Shown here one piece after another: positions 22,076-34,130 of a stretch of 64,000 nucleotides of DNA. A program made the position numbers and the translations under genes. The stretch is from contig CM056737.1 in assembly GCA_029844215.1 (NCBI GenBank), positions 25,789,851 through 25,853,850 of the forward strand. Direction: 5' to 3'. The notes under the pieces are model-generated. The model worked only from the letters and a program-made list of their open reading frames with translations. It was not told the DNA's origin and made no database searches. How positions within the stretch are numbered: position 1 is the stretch's first letter; each line of letters opens with the position of its first letter. Source of the stretch: Przewalskia tangutica. Taxonomy: Eukaryota; Streptophyta; Magnoliopsida; Solanales; Solanaceae.

Positions 22076-23734
22076 ACCCCATTGATTTCAAGACTAATTC
22101 TTCATCCACACTTAAAGTTTCTCCAAGGCAAACACTCCTCCTCTAGTTGTTTTTCGTCCCCACTCTTGTCAAGTTCTCGTCCAACCCCCCCCCCACTTTG
22201 TGTAGAAATACTTCACGTATTGTAGTATAATCCCAAATAGCTTAGACTTGTATCCCTAGTAGTATTCTAAAGTTATCCCAACATAAGAGCCCGGAAATAC
22301 TACTTTATTCCTTTAGTCGCAAAAGTGAAACCCTAAGAAAATCTTCATAGTTGGTTGAAGTGTTAAGAGAAGTTGTTTAGAAACTTCTAAGGGTTGCTTG
22401 GAGCGGGTTGAGCGTAAGGAAGTGGAGCTAAACGTTGCTCGAGATCGACTTATAAAACTTGGATAATTTTGGGCTTATCGGTAATGATCTTTATCCCCTG
22501 TGTAATTGGAAATTACATGGTGTAGTAATGTATGGTTGAGTATACTATATGTAGAATGAATATGGATAAGAATTGAAGTATTTACATAGATTTGTATTCT
22601 GATGAGACTTGTGGTATTATTGTGGAGTAGAATTGTACGTCAGGTTAGGCGTGTAACCCCCTGGGATTGTTGGTTTGGTAGCAGCCTCGTTTGAGGAGGA
22701 AATTTATGTGGTTGCGGGGAGGTCTTCCGAATTTCCGTAGAATAAAGACACGGTACTTAGAATTGTTCTCTGAAGAGCTGAAGTTAATAAACGTTTATGG
22801 CCATTATAGGTTGAAGTACTACGAGTAGCGTATTCTACTTGAAGGGTGGAAAAGGCCAGCGGGATTATAGTCTTGTGGAGCGTTTTGCTAATTGTCGATA
22901 ATCGTCGCGGTATGTGAACCTCTTCCTATCCTTTCTAGCATGATATTTGTGAAATATATTTAGTGCGGCAGGCACGCGTGTGTTTAAAGGAATTTGACTT
23001 TACTTTTGTGTCCTTGACTTGATTCCAAAGTTAAGTGACTTGTTATGAAATATTAAGGACTCGAATTATGTTAAAAAGTTGTAAAACCTCACTCATGAGT
23101 AATGGGTGTGTGGTCTTTTAAAGAATAAAGTTATCTTGATTTCGAAAATAAGAATGGTTTTATTATTAGATTTAAAATGATAACTTGACTTATAATGACT
23201 TGATTTTGGGAAAGGAGAAGTAACATGATTTAAAGGTATAGGTTACTTGTTTTTAAAAGAGTAAGACACTTGGTTTAAAAAGTATATTGCTACTTGACTT
23301 TTAAAGGAAAAAGTGCCTTTGTTTTAAAAGAAGGTATGGAAATTGTTTTGGTTTTACCTTGATGTCTTTTGACTTGAGTTTTAAATAATAAGAATCTTGG
23401 AGTATTTCAAAAGAGTTATTAATCATTTTTGAAAGAAAAGAAATACTTGGTTTTAAAAGCTTAAGTGTTATACTAGCTTTATGGGAAGTTAGGTATAACG
23501 ACTTAAGGAAGATAGAAGGAACGGTTTACTTATTTGTTTATGAAATTCTTGTATTGATTTCTAGAAAGTGTAGTAAGATGGTTTGATAAGTAAACATGTT
23601 ACGATGCTACGTGTGTTAGTGTCTTGTGATGTTTGTGTGAGGGGGTTATTCTTGTTGTGCTTACGTTGTTAAACGATAAGCCCGTTGTACTGCTATTATA
23701 TCACATACCCCCATGACTTGTTATGATGCCGAGG

Positions 23735-23960
23735 ACTTGCCACTCGATGCGAGGAATACCTCACGCGGTGCGCGTGACCTATCGCGGTGCGGAGTTCCAT
23801 GATTGATCATTCCGGTTGTGTTATCCCACGAGGAATGCCTCACGCGATGCAATGTGACTACGCGGACTTGGGGTCGAGGATCAGCGGGTTAGCTACCCCG
23901 ACGCGAGAATACCTCATGCGGTGCATGTGACCTACGCGGTGCGGGAGTTCCAGGATTAGG
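23735..23960. repeat. CG-rich tandem repeat in LTR-B3
   Basis: Three or more units with 'gcgaggaataccTCACGCGGTGCGCGTGACC' variants (about 23748, 23827, 23902). The same type of repeat, with GCATGAGGTATTCC as its reverse core, forms the centre of the LTRs of C, E and F and of solo LTR D. Confidence 0.65.
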
Positions 23961-24544
23961 CACGCATAATGATACTATGGCGATTGGCGCGCTTGATCAT
24001 TAGCGGCCTAGAAAAGACCGATGCGTTATATCTATTTTGCTCTTGTTTATCTTTGTGGCACTATGCGATTAAATTGGTTATTCGTGCGTATTTGTAATTG
24101 GTTTTAAAATGTTATGATTTGATTTGTTACTTGATTTCATACATACTTGTTATGCTTGACCTCCTTCTGTGCGTTCACGCCGCAGTAGAGGTACACGATC
24201 GCGATCCTCGCTCATAGGATCACAATTCAGCGTTTTGGGAAGCTCGTTTCTCGGAGGCTTATCTTTGGTATAGTCCTCGTCGTTGTAGGTACTTATTCAG
24301 TGGTATGGCGGGCCTGTCCCGTCGTTGTTGTTATAACATTCGTAGAGTCGTAATCTTGTTTTGGGCAGAGTTTGTAAAGGGACGAATCGCTCAAGTCTTT
24401 ATTTATATATGCAGAAAGGTAACCGTTTTGGTTAGCTTTCTTATTTCACCGTTTGTCTTTTTGAGTTTTTATTCCGCTGATTTTCTCGATGTTGTATCCT
24501 AGGGTGCCCGGTAAGGCACGGCCGCGCCCGGTCGGGTCGTGACA

Positions 24545-25262
24545 CTGACACTTCAATGCCAGGCTGGTCAACCTCCCGAGAAGATCGGGAAGGGCACTCT
24601 GTCGGTGAAATGTGGATCTAGTCTGCCGAGGTTGTCGCCTCAATCGCCCCGAGACCTGCTGTCCCGGCCTCTTGGTGGCTTTGAGTCAAGTTGATCCTCC
24701 TCTCTCTATCCTCTATCCCTGCGCATACGCTGCATCACGGCAATATCCATACATTTGAAGGGCCACTGTGCATGCGGAATCATACGACGGTCTAGCCCAT
24801 CACATAGCGATGAACTATGTACGCCATGTCATTCTACAATGGTGCGCATACGACAATGAGTCAAACTCGGTCAGATCTCGATTGTCCACCCATTCGCCTC
24901 AAGGTCAAGAATCTATCCACGGCTCTCCTCATCTCGGAGGCAAAAGTGATCCAGAAGGCCTCGTGAACTCATCCCAGGCTGGAAGAGCACCTCACCTCTG
25001 AGCGACTCCCATGACTCAAACGGTTCAACGCAATATCACAGAAGGTAAGAGGCTAGCATGACCGACTTCGCCTCGAGGCCCTGCACTGTAGTCCAGAATC
25101 GCGAATAAACTCGAGGATCCTTCCGGATCTCGAACATAGAACTTCGGGTGGATGACAACCGAAAATCCCGAATCCATAAGCTGTCGGCTAAGGGTTGGCT
25201 TCTGCTCACTCGCGTTGCCGCTCGCTACTATCTTTGGTCAATAGTCGGACCTGCTCCGTGTC
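24545..25262 (-). pseudogene. gag of element C, middle/C-terminal part, interrupted
   Basis: Minus-strand sequence co-linear with E gag around 59050-59400: 'gacaatgagtcaaactcgg', 'ctcctcatctcggaggcaaa', 'gtgaactcatcccaggctgg' and 'gactcccatgactcaaac' (plus-strand wording) all have counterparts there. Frames are broken. The left end is cut off by LTR-B3 and the right end by solo LTR D. The protease and pol of C, if it had any, are gone. Confidence 0.65.
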
Positions 25263-28200
25263 TGTTATACCCGTATTTCCAGTATGCGTGGCGTCGTAGA
25301 AAATTTGAACTTGTATAAAAGTGGCTTGGCGAATTTTATTTGTGCACAACACCGGTTAGAGTCGTTTCGGAAAGCGTTTTCAACTTCGTAGGAAAATTCG
25401 GCTATGTCATTTTTAATTTTTATGGATTTTTCCGCGAGATTTAAACATTTTGGACCAACAAGAGCGCCACTTGGCACCTCGTTGGAAGACGCCTTGGGCG
25501 GTGGAGTGGACGAATGGGTTGGCTTTTTGTCTTGGAGTTGGTAGGATATTTTGTGGTAGATGGATAAGGTGCAATTGGCAAGATCTTTGCCCTACACTTG
25601 CCTTGCACTTGGCATGATCTTGGCCATTGGTTGGCCTTTGCTAGACCTATAAATACCCCCCTTTGGAAGACGTCTTCATCCATTCCTCAAATATTTCTAC
25701 GTGGTAAATCCTCCTCCCGTCCCTTAGTGTAGAGTTCGGCCAAGAGCCTCCCCCCTCCGCCTTGGCCGAGATCCCTTCCCACCCTCCTTGGTGTGCTAGC
25801 CGTACACTTTAGCCTAGTTGTTTTCGTATAATACCCTCTTGGTAGAAATACTCTCAAAAGTATTGTTATAATGCCTAATTACCTTAGTAGTATACCTGTA
25901 GTATTCTAAGGTTATACTTAGACGACAAGCCCAGAAATAATATGACACTTCCCTTCCGTCCCAAAACCGAAACCCGAAGGAAAATCTCCATGGTGAGTTG
26001 AGTAATAAGTAGAAGTTGGTTAGAACTTCTAAGGGTTGTTGGAGCTGGTGGGAGCACGGAGTAGGAGCTAAACCTTGCTCGGGATCGACATTTAAACTCG
26101 GATAATTATGGGCTTATCGAGGTAAATATCTTGTCCTCTATTGTAATTGGAAATTACATGTTGTATGATTATATAGTTGAAGTATACTATATATAGAATC
26201 GAACGTAGTTATCGGCAATGTCTTTTGACTTAAGCTGAATAATAAGAAACCTTTGAAAGAAAGTCTGGATGTATTCATGATGACTTGTGTAGCTTTTACG
26301 TGAGGTAGAATTGCACGCCCGGCGACGTATAACCCCACTGGTTGGCTTGGTAGCGGCCGATAGAGGAGAGATTTCTGTTTGCGGGGAGAGTCGCGAATTT
26401 TCGTAGAATGTTCTGAAGGGATCTAAATATTAATGCGCCTTGTGGCCTTATAGGTCGAGTACTACGCGTGGCGCGATCTACTTGGCTTAAGGAGTAGCCG
26501 ACGGTTTGAGGTACTTGGGCGTTTTGCTATTAGTCGATAATCGTCGCGGTATGTGAACCTCTTCCTATCTCTTCTAGCATGATATGTGTGAACTATGTAG
26601 TACGGTGAGCGTACGTGTGCTAAATGTATTTGATTGGTTTAAAACATAAAGTGTTATAACGCTTTATGGGAAGTTGGTTATAATGACTTTATGTTGGTAA
26701 GAAAATACTTGTGGTTTTAAAAAGGTCGATTTGAACTATAATCGGCTTATTATGTGTTAATAAAGAACTTGAAGTATTTCAAAAGATTTTTGAATCATTT
26801 CGAAGAAGAAGTAATACTTGGTTTTGAAAACTTAAGAGTTATACTAGCTTTATGGGAAGTTAGGTAATAACGGCTTAAGAATGTTTCTTGATTTGGAAAT
26901 CGGAATGTGTATCGACAAACCCTTTGGCGTTAATAAGGAAATGTTTTGACAGATTAAGTATTATTAAAACCGAGAAACTTCCATGCATAGAAGCTAAGAT
27001 GAGACAAAATGATATTTCCTAGATCACGGTCTTTGTAATAAGATTGTTATAAACAAGAATATCCTACTCATATAAGGCTTATGTTTCTCGATAGCTTAAA
27101 AAGAATTATATTCTTAAATGAATAAGACTATGAACTACTAAACCTTTCTAAAATAAGAAACTTGAACATGGAAATTAGGCAAACTTGAACATTGAAATTA
27201 GGCAAACTTGAACATTGGAAAAGAAGGTTGCTACTTGATTTTACAAAGAGAAGTAATTGATTTACTTTAAAAGATAATCACTCTATTGTTATATACTACG
27301 TATTGTGTGACTTTTGTGAAAGTAACATATCTTTAAAGAGTTATTGTATAAAGTACTTTGGGGATAAAACCCGATCTCATTAATCATATAGTAGAAAGTA
27401 CCTTATGTGTGAATAACTTGATTGTATTGGTTTGTGATAGCCTTGTAAAACCTTCGTGTTGATTTGATAAGTAATCATATTAGGATGCTACGTGTGTTAG
27501 TATTACGTGATGTTTGTATAAAGGGTTTTCCCTTGATTGTGCTTATGTTGTTTAAACGATAAATCGTTATGTTGGTATTATACCACTCACCGTGTTTAGG
27601 GTTAAGCCGCCCTCCGTGCGGGTAGACTTCGGTGATGGGACCATGATTCGAGAATACCTCACGCGGGTCCCGGGCCTATGCGGAGCTACGAGTTCCAGTT
27701 AGTGTGCGGCCTTTACGGTCATGCGATGCATGTGGCCGTGCGGATCGCGAGTCGAGGATGATGCCGGAGTAGCTACCTCGACGCGGGTTATACCTCATGC
27801 GGGCCTATGAGATTGGCCTATCGCGGAGTCTGCGGAGTTCTGTGGCTAGACGCGCACATTTGATATTGCGGGCGGCGACCAGCTTTGATCATGGCCGGTC
27901 TAGACAGATATCATGATACGCTTTATGACCTTGTTAATCTTGCAGGTGTTAGTAGTCGGATATGCCTTCCATTACTACCTGCATCGCTTTATTTGGACAC
28001 GTGGGACTCTTTGTTAATGTGTATTTCTTGGCGCTTTTCTATCATTGATCGCCGGTGAGGAAGGTATTCCACGCATGATTGATGTTGTGGGCGTGAGACC
28101 CATTGTTATATCGGAGTGATGACTTTGAGGCGTGAGTCCCGACTAGACATGATCGCTTATTTATTGTGAAGTAGTTTGGTTATCATACATGTCTCCGCTT

Positions 28201-28682
28201 TCTATAGACTACTATGATTTCATTTGATATCTTCATGTTTCACATACTTGGTACACGTGTACCGACCTCGCCCGGGCCGCGTTCATGCCGCAGTAAAGGT
28301 ACACCGATCGTTGATCCTCGCTCTTAGGGTCACGATTCAGCGTTTGGGAAGCTCCGTTCCTCGGAGGCTTATCTTCGTATAGTCCCCTGTTGATTGTAGG
28401 TGCTTACATTCAGGGGTATGACGGGGCCCTGTCCCGTCGTTGTTGTCATATCATTCTTAGAGGTCTGTAGTACTGTTATGGGCAGAGTGGTAGAAAGGGA
28501 TGTAACTGTTCAAATTGTTATTTATATATACTGAAGGTAAGCGTTTTTGGTTAGCCTGTCTTCTTATTTCATTGTCTTATTACACTGGTTTCATGTATTG
28601 TCTTTATGTTCCGCTGATTACTCTGATGTATGTATCACCAGGTGCCCGGTAAGGCACGATCCACGCCTCTAGGGTCGTGACA
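25263..28682 (+). mobile_element. Solo LTR D inside the gag of C
   Basis: A complete plus-strand LTR, TGTTATACCCGTATTTCCAG to GGGTCGTGACA, 3420 bp. There is no polypurine tract on its left and no primer site on its right; both flanks are minus-strand gag. This is the product expected from recombination between the two LTRs of an inserted element. Flanking pentamers (GTGTC left, TAATC right) do not match, so the target duplication is lost, miscalled, or the ends differ by a few bases. The centre at 27600-27850 carries the CG-rich repeat type. Confidence 0.85.
25648..25654 (+). promoter_or_regulatory. TATA box of solo LTR D
   Basis: TATAAAT in CTAGACCTATAAATACCCCC. A solo LTR could still start transcription into the flanking antisense gag. 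Confidence 0.68.
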
Positions 28683-28886
28683 TAATCTATACTCGGCCAC
28701 CGTGGGCTGAGGCTCGGTCAGCGGTCTCGTGAGCCGTCGCCCGAACTCTGGCTGGGCGGCGACGTGGAACTCGCCGTCAAGCATCACCTCGAGTAAAGCG
28801 GGCATGTTCCTCGTAACCTCTCAGGCGTCTACTTGTCGCTCCTCACCGCTTTGCCTTTCTAGCGCGGTTGCCTTGCGTGGAGGCAT
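28683..28886 (-). pseudogene. gag N-terminus of element C
   Basis: ATG at 28886 (minus) opens MPPRKATALERQSGEERQ, the conserved start of this Gag family, at the usual distance from the leader hairpin. The continuation on the other side of solo LTR D is at 24545-25262. The reading frame soon fails. Confidence 0.7.
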
Positions 28887-28994
28887 AACTGATACATAAA
28901 AATATGTCAGAGGGAGTTCAACCTATAACACAGCTCTATTGCACGATCTTAGAGTGAAAGAATGGAAACCAATCCTAAATATCCTGTAGCCTCC

Positions 28995-29030
28995 TGACTA
29001 TAGATGTGGTGCACAACACACCGATAATCA
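28995..29030 (-). promoter_or_regulatory. Leader hairpin of C with GTGCAC loop
   Basis: On the plus strand TGACTATAGATGTG, loop GTGCACAA, CACACCGATAATCA. In RNA sense the arm GGTGTG faces CACATC, so one pair is a G-U wobble. It lies 45 nt from the primer site. Confidence 0.72.
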
Positions 29031-29075
29031 AGACTCTACTAGACACGGTCTGTAGACACTTTCCGAGGACTAACT

Positions 29076-29087
29076 GCTCTGATACCA
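29076..29087 (-). other. Primer-binding site of C
   Basis: GCTCTGATACCA on plus is an intact TGGTATCAGAGC on minus, four bases from the LTR start at 29092. Confidence 0.93.
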
Positions 29088-29091
29088 CTTT

Positions 29092-31050
29092 TGTCACGAC
29101 CCGACCCCGGGCCGCGACTGGTGCCCTACCTGGGCACCCCCCTTTCAGGTATACATCAGAGAATTGCAGCGGAACATACACAACACATAAACATGTTTGG
29201 ACAATAAACATCACAGGCTAACCGATAAGGCCGCCTTCCACAGAATATACATAACCAAAAATTAAAACAGTACAACTCTGTTCTTACAGCCCAACCACAA
29301 ATGTGACTACCGACCTCTAGGAATAACAACTGTGGCGGGACAGGGCCCCGCCATACCCCTGAATGTACATAATATCTACAACACCAGGGAAAACCGTACC
29401 AAAAAGACAAGCCTCCGGAGAAATGGAGCTTCTGACACCTGATCAGTGATCCTAAGAATGAGGATCCACCACCTGCTTACCCCTACCTGCAGCATGAACG
29501 CAGCCCCCGAGGAAGGGGGTCAGTACACAATATGTACTAAGTATGTAAAACTGGAAAATACTGTAATTACATCATAAGTCTAAAACAAAGCCGGAGACAT
29601 GTATGAAAATCAAATTACAGTACACTGTGCCTTACTAACAATGAGAGTAAATAAGAGTATACTTACAACATAAAAATAGGAGGCTCACGATCAAAGCAGG
29701 ACCATCCGCCCACAGTATCATTAATCAATCCTACTCCTGAGACTATTTCACCCGCAAGGGTCGTGTGGACCCGCATGAGGTATTCCTCGCATAGATCAGA
29801 TCCGCGATAGTCGTGGTAGACCGCATGAGGTATTCCCCGCATAGGATCGTCCGCCCGCACGGGACTATTTCACCCGCATAAGCCCTTACTGACCCGCATG
29901 AGGTATTCCTCGATCACGGGTAGCAAATCCACTAATATGCAATGCTACAAACCCAGGGAATGACCCCATAATGAATAATATACCACTAGCACAAACCGGC
30001 TATCATACATAACATAAGCACTACCGGCTTATCATACAATATATAAGCAAGTTAAGAAATCCCCTAACTTCTTATTAGTCTTGTTCATGTACACTCTCAT
30101 TTTAGTTTACTTAAGGCACTAACATATCTTTATAAAAATCCGGGATTTTAACCCAAAGTACTACATACTTCTACTCTTTTAAAAATGACTCGTTTTCATA
30201 TAAAACTTCCAAGATACTAATAACCGTAGTATCAAGTCACAATTACTTTTCAAGACAAGTCACAATACCTTTAGAAATATAATTAGGCTTCTAAATCAAG
30301 TGACTTCTTTTCTTTTAAAACCTTAGGCAATTAATGCCTTAAAATCAATTTGTCTTTCATTAATTCAAGTCATTTATCCTTACTTATTTTATTTAGATTA
30401 AATCTCTTTTTTTAACTTTCCATAAAGCTAATATAACCAACTTCCCATAAAGTCGTTATATTAACTTTATACCTTAGTCAATTACATTTTCCTATATTCA
30501 AGGGACTTATATGTTTAAAACGAAACAAGTATCATATACTTTAAAACACTTCAAGTCCCATAACTTTGAAAACTAAGACATCCTTACTACTTTTAAACAA
30601 GTGAGTTAATCCCCTAACTCAACCGACTTGGACATTCTTAAACAAGTAAAGGATATCAAGTCTTGTACGTCTACCGTACTATATAGGTACAACTATTCAT
30701 GCTCAAGAGAACTTTCAGTATATCCGCGCCGCGCCTCAGATCCACTGGCCAAGGCCAGGCTCCCGACCGAAAATACTTTTCTCGCCGATCACAAGACCAA
30801 CTTGTAACCTCCATAACTTTCTACTCCGGTGTCCTATCGACAAACGGTTTATTGCGTTGGGAACTAGACTCAAAAAACTACATACTAGGCCTTTGAAACA
30901 CCCAGGAACGCCTAATGAAACTGGACATAAACTGCCTCAAAGTTGACTAAAACCCGTCTGAAACATTCTGTCAACCTATCTTTCTAAAATTTAAATCTTA
31001 ATTCCTTTCGTACGTGCTCATAAGCATGACCTGGATTACGGGGTGTAACA
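29092..31050 (-). mobile_element. 5' LTR of element C
   Basis: TGTCACGACCCGACCCCGGG to GGGGTGTAACA, 1959 bp. It belongs to a related but distinct LTR family from the 3.2-3.5 kb ones. It keeps the terminal inverted-repeat end, the CCCCGCCATACC block (29344-29355) and a central repeat, but differs elsewhere. Sequence quality is visibly better than in A, F and H: CAG and CTG motifs are intact. Its right end abuts a truncated LTR of element I. Confidence 0.88.
29755..29920. repeat. Tandem repeat in C LTR (CGCATGAGGTATTCC type)
   Basis: CGCATGAGGTATTCCTCG, CGCATGAGGTATTCCCCG and CGCATGAGGTATTCCTCG recur at about 29773, 29831 and 29895, with intervening 'ccgc..gggactatttcacccgcat'. Three units of about 60 bp; a well-preserved version of the repeat type in the LTR centres of E and F. 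Confidence 0.78.
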
Positions 31051-31577
31051 GTATTGTGTACTGTATTTTGGCTATCATACATATCTCCTGTTTTGTATAG
31101 ACTATTATGATTTCGTTACATTACTTACTGTTTCACATACTTGGTACATTCTTCGTACTGACCTCCTTCGGGGGGCTGTGTTCATGTCACAGGTTTAGGT
31201 AGACAGTTTGGTGATCTGCAGGTGTAGGACCCTGCTCCAAGTTTTTGGATAGCTCCATCTGTTCAGGAGTTTATCATTTTAGTATAGATCCTTCATTACA
31301 GGCTTTTGTACAGTTATGGGTACGGCGAGGCCTTGTCCCGTCATAGTTCAGTAAAACTCTTAGAGGTCTGTATTCATATGTGGGATTGGACTCGTGTACA
31401 GTGTAGTGCATTTTTGTTATGTATATTATATGGCAGCCTTGTCGGCTTTGCCCTTGCATGTTCGTTGGTTTTAAAAAAAACGAGGTGTTATTTAATTCCG
31501 CGGTTTAATTGTGTTATTAAGGTAGGAGGGTGCCCAGGTAGGGCACCAGTCACGGGCCCGGGGTTTGGGGTGTGAAA
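31051..31577 (+). mobile_element. 3' end of the 5' LTR of element I
   Basis: The last ~530 bp of a plus-strand LTR, with 'gctatcatacatatctcctg', the GTACGGCGAGGCCTTGTCC block, GGGTGCCCAGGTAGGGCACC and a terminus near GGGGTGTGAAA (normally TGTGACA). The upstream part is missing at the junction with C, consistent with C having inserted here and later loss. Confidence 0.82.
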
Positions 31578-31580
31578 GAG

Positions 31581-31592
31581 TGGTATCAGAGC
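31581..31592 (+). other. Primer-binding site of I
   Basis: An intact TGGTATCAGAGC three bases after the LTR end. Confidence 0.93.
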
Positions 31593-31635
31593 AGTCAGTC
31601 CTCGGAATGTTTACATACCGTGTCTAGTAGATTCT

Positions 31636-31671
31636 TGATTATCGGTGTGTTGCGCGCCACACCCATAAACA
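31636..31671 (+). promoter_or_regulatory. Leader hairpin of I with GCGCGC loop
   Basis: TGATTATCGGTGTG, loop TTGCGCGC, CACACCCATAAACA: 12 of 14 positions pair, 43 nt after the primer site. Against element B, the loop changes from GTGCAC to GCGCGC, which is also palindromic, and one stem pair changes from A-T to G-C on both sides. This is compensatory change. Confidence 0.78.
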
Positions 31672-31782
31672 GGAGGCTACATGACATTTAGGAGTTGGTT
31701 TCTATTCTTCTCACTCTGAGATCGTGCCATAGAGTTATGTTATTAAGATAATTCCTCTCTGACGTATTATTATGTTCTGCTT

Positions 31783-32111
31783 ATGCCTCCGGAGGGCAAC
31801 AATCGCCTGTATGGCAAAACAAGAGTGCGAGCTACCATTCGGACTCAGAGAGTTGATAGGGCTCATGCCCAGAGTATACCGGATATCAGGCCGCAGCATG
31901 AAGTTCTTCCGCACCAGTTTTGAGGCCCCACCACGAGCCTCCATTTTCTCGATTAGGGAAGACTATAGGGTCATAAGGGAAGCAGTTATGTTATTGACCA
32001 AGATAGCGGTGCTACAGTTTCATCAGCAGGAGGTTATTCGGCCAGTACAGATAGGTGTACAGAGTGTAGAGGCCAATGCGAGATCGAAAGAGGGCTAGAT
32101 CGGTTGGTTAT
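31783..32111 (+). pseudogene. gag N-terminus of element I
   Basis: ATG at 31783 gives MPPEGNNRLYGKTRVRATIR and continues to PHQF followed by a stop at about 31921; other frames continue. The downstream half resumes at 62326 after the 30-kb insertion of element E. The local sequence is of good quality, so this premature stop may be real decay. Confidence 0.7.
32107..32111. repeat. Target site duplication GTTAT, left of E
   Basis: GTTAT directly before TGTCACACCC and repeated at 62321-62325, 30.2 kb away. It proves that everything between belongs to one insertion and later insertions into it. Confidence 0.93.
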
Positions 32112-34130
32112 TGTCACACCCATTCGGTCCGTGGATCGTGCCTTACCCGGCACCCAAGTAGTCATACATCGAGTAATCGGAATATAAACACAAGACATGA
32201 AACAACTTGTAAAGTGAGACATAGTTTAATCAAGAAAAGCTTGCCTTTCTATATATAAATAACCCAAGTTTTGCGATCATCCCAAATGTACAATAGACTA
32301 CAGACTTCTGAAGTAAACAACTATGGCGGGACGTGGCCCCGCCATACCCCGAATGTACAAACTATCTACAATACAGGAGATCATACCAAAAGTAGAGCCT
32401 CCTAGAAGATGGAGCTCCCGACACCAATGCAAAGAGATCCTAAGGATGTGGATCTAGCACCCTGCCTTACCTGCGGCATGAACGCAGCCTCGAAGGAGGT
32501 CAAGACAACAGTACTAAGTATGCTAAATCGTAAGTACTTAAATGAAAACATATCATTTTAAAATCAGCCATATATGTATGAAACAACCAGGTAACCGCAT
32601 AGTGCCACATCATAAACAAGAGCAACAATAGGTAAATCAGAATGTGTCTTTTCTAGGTGCGAATGATCAAGCAGGCCAATTGCCCGTAGTATCACCAAGC
32701 AAGCCTAATCATGACTCCAGAGTCCGCATAGGCCACTCACATAGGCCCGCATAGGGTATATAACCTCGCATCGAGGGTAGCTACTCCTCGGCATCGCCCC
32801 GACTCGTAGTCCGCACGGCCACATGCGCATGAGGTATAACCCGCATCACTAACTCGGAACTCCCGTAGCTCCGCATAGGTCCTCGACCCGCATTTAGGTA
32901 TTCTCGAATCACGGTCCTGCATCGCCGAGTCTACCCGCGACGGAGGCGCAATTTTAACCCCAGAATATGTCAAGAGTGAGTGATATTACACTAACATAAC
33001 AGCTTATCGTTAAACAACATAAGCACAACAAGAATACTTCTTATACAAACGTTACATCACTAACACACATAGCATCATATCATGTCTACTTATCAAACCA
33101 TCTTATTATTCTTTTCACAAATCAATATAAGTCATATAAACACATAGGCAAACTGTTTCTTTTATCATGCTTAAGTGGTTATACCTAACTTCCCATAAAG
33201 CTAGTATAACTCTTAAGCTTCGCTTTAAAAACCAATTTGTTCTCTTCGCTTAAAAATGATTCAAGATTCTTTTGAAATGCTTTGATCCTTATTATTCAAA
33301 GCTTAAGTCGCAAGACATTGCCGTAAGTATTATTCAGCTTAAGTCAAAATACATTGCCGTAGTTATTATTCGCTTAACACATGTACGCCACCGCACTACA
33401 TATATATTTTAAAATATCATGCTTTAGGAAGAATCACATACCTTCTCAAATAAAACCACCGCCAAGTTGAATATGTCGCACAGAAATCAACCTATAATAG
33501 TCGACACGCCTATCAACGCTCGCACTACTCAACAATTCTAAGCGTAGGGTTCTCTATCCTACGGAAAATTGGGCAAGACTTCCTACCCTGAGCTACTCAA
33601 GTTCATCGTGAAAACAATCCTAAGTAAGTATAGTTTGATTATTCTTCTTTAAACCCTTCAACGTGATAACAGCTCAATTCTATTCTTTAATATCCTTCTA
33701 AGTATTCATACTTATTCTTATACTTCGCAAAGATGTATTCTCTAATTCAAAAGGGTTAGGATTATTTACCTCGGTAAGCCCAATAATATCCTAGATATAA
33801 GTCCATCCGAGAGCAAGGCTTAGCTCCTAAGTCAGACGCTCCGGTAGCTCCAAGAAACCGTAGAAGTTATTCACAACTTCTACTAAGTACTAAGGGATTT
33901 GGGCTAGGGTATTTTGGGCATTATAACAATAATAGAAGGCAACTTTTCTACCAAGGGAGGGGGTAGATTTCCAGGCTAGTGGGTAGCCTCGCCAAGATTC
34001 TCCAAGGGGATGTTTGGACTAAACGGCTTTAAGGGAGAGGAGAGGATTTTTAGACTTGGAAAGTAATTGTGGACGAAGTTAACTCTTCATCTTAAGGTAT
34101 TTATAGGTCAAGGATGGCCAACTATAGGCA
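32112..34130 (-). mobile_element. 3' LTR of E, truncated
   Basis: Co-linear with the 5' LTR of E from TGTCACACCC to the segment just past the TATA box (ATTTATA, 34099-34105). It stops at about 34130, where GGCAACCTTGCC leads directly into integrase. The terminal part up to GGGGTATAACA is deleted. Confidence 0.85.

Larger units (their letters stand above)
21557..24544 (+). mobile_element. 3' LTR of complex B (LTR-B3)
   Basis: A complete LTR of 2988 bp, from TGTTACACCCCGTAGTTCC to GGGTCGTGACA. It has a TATA box at 22069, the block GTAATTGGAAATTAC (22502-22516), the 'agctttatgggaagtt' block (23477-23492), a tandem CG-rich centre and the GGTATGGCGGGCC block (24302-24314). It differs from LTR-B2 mainly in keeping the 5' section and in having an unrelated central repeat, so B2 and B3 may come from different insertions. 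Confidence 0.88.

Noticed and set aside
25258..28687. Target duplication for solo LTR D
   Set aside because: Flanks GTGTC and TAATC do not match even allowing one miscall, so none is annotated.
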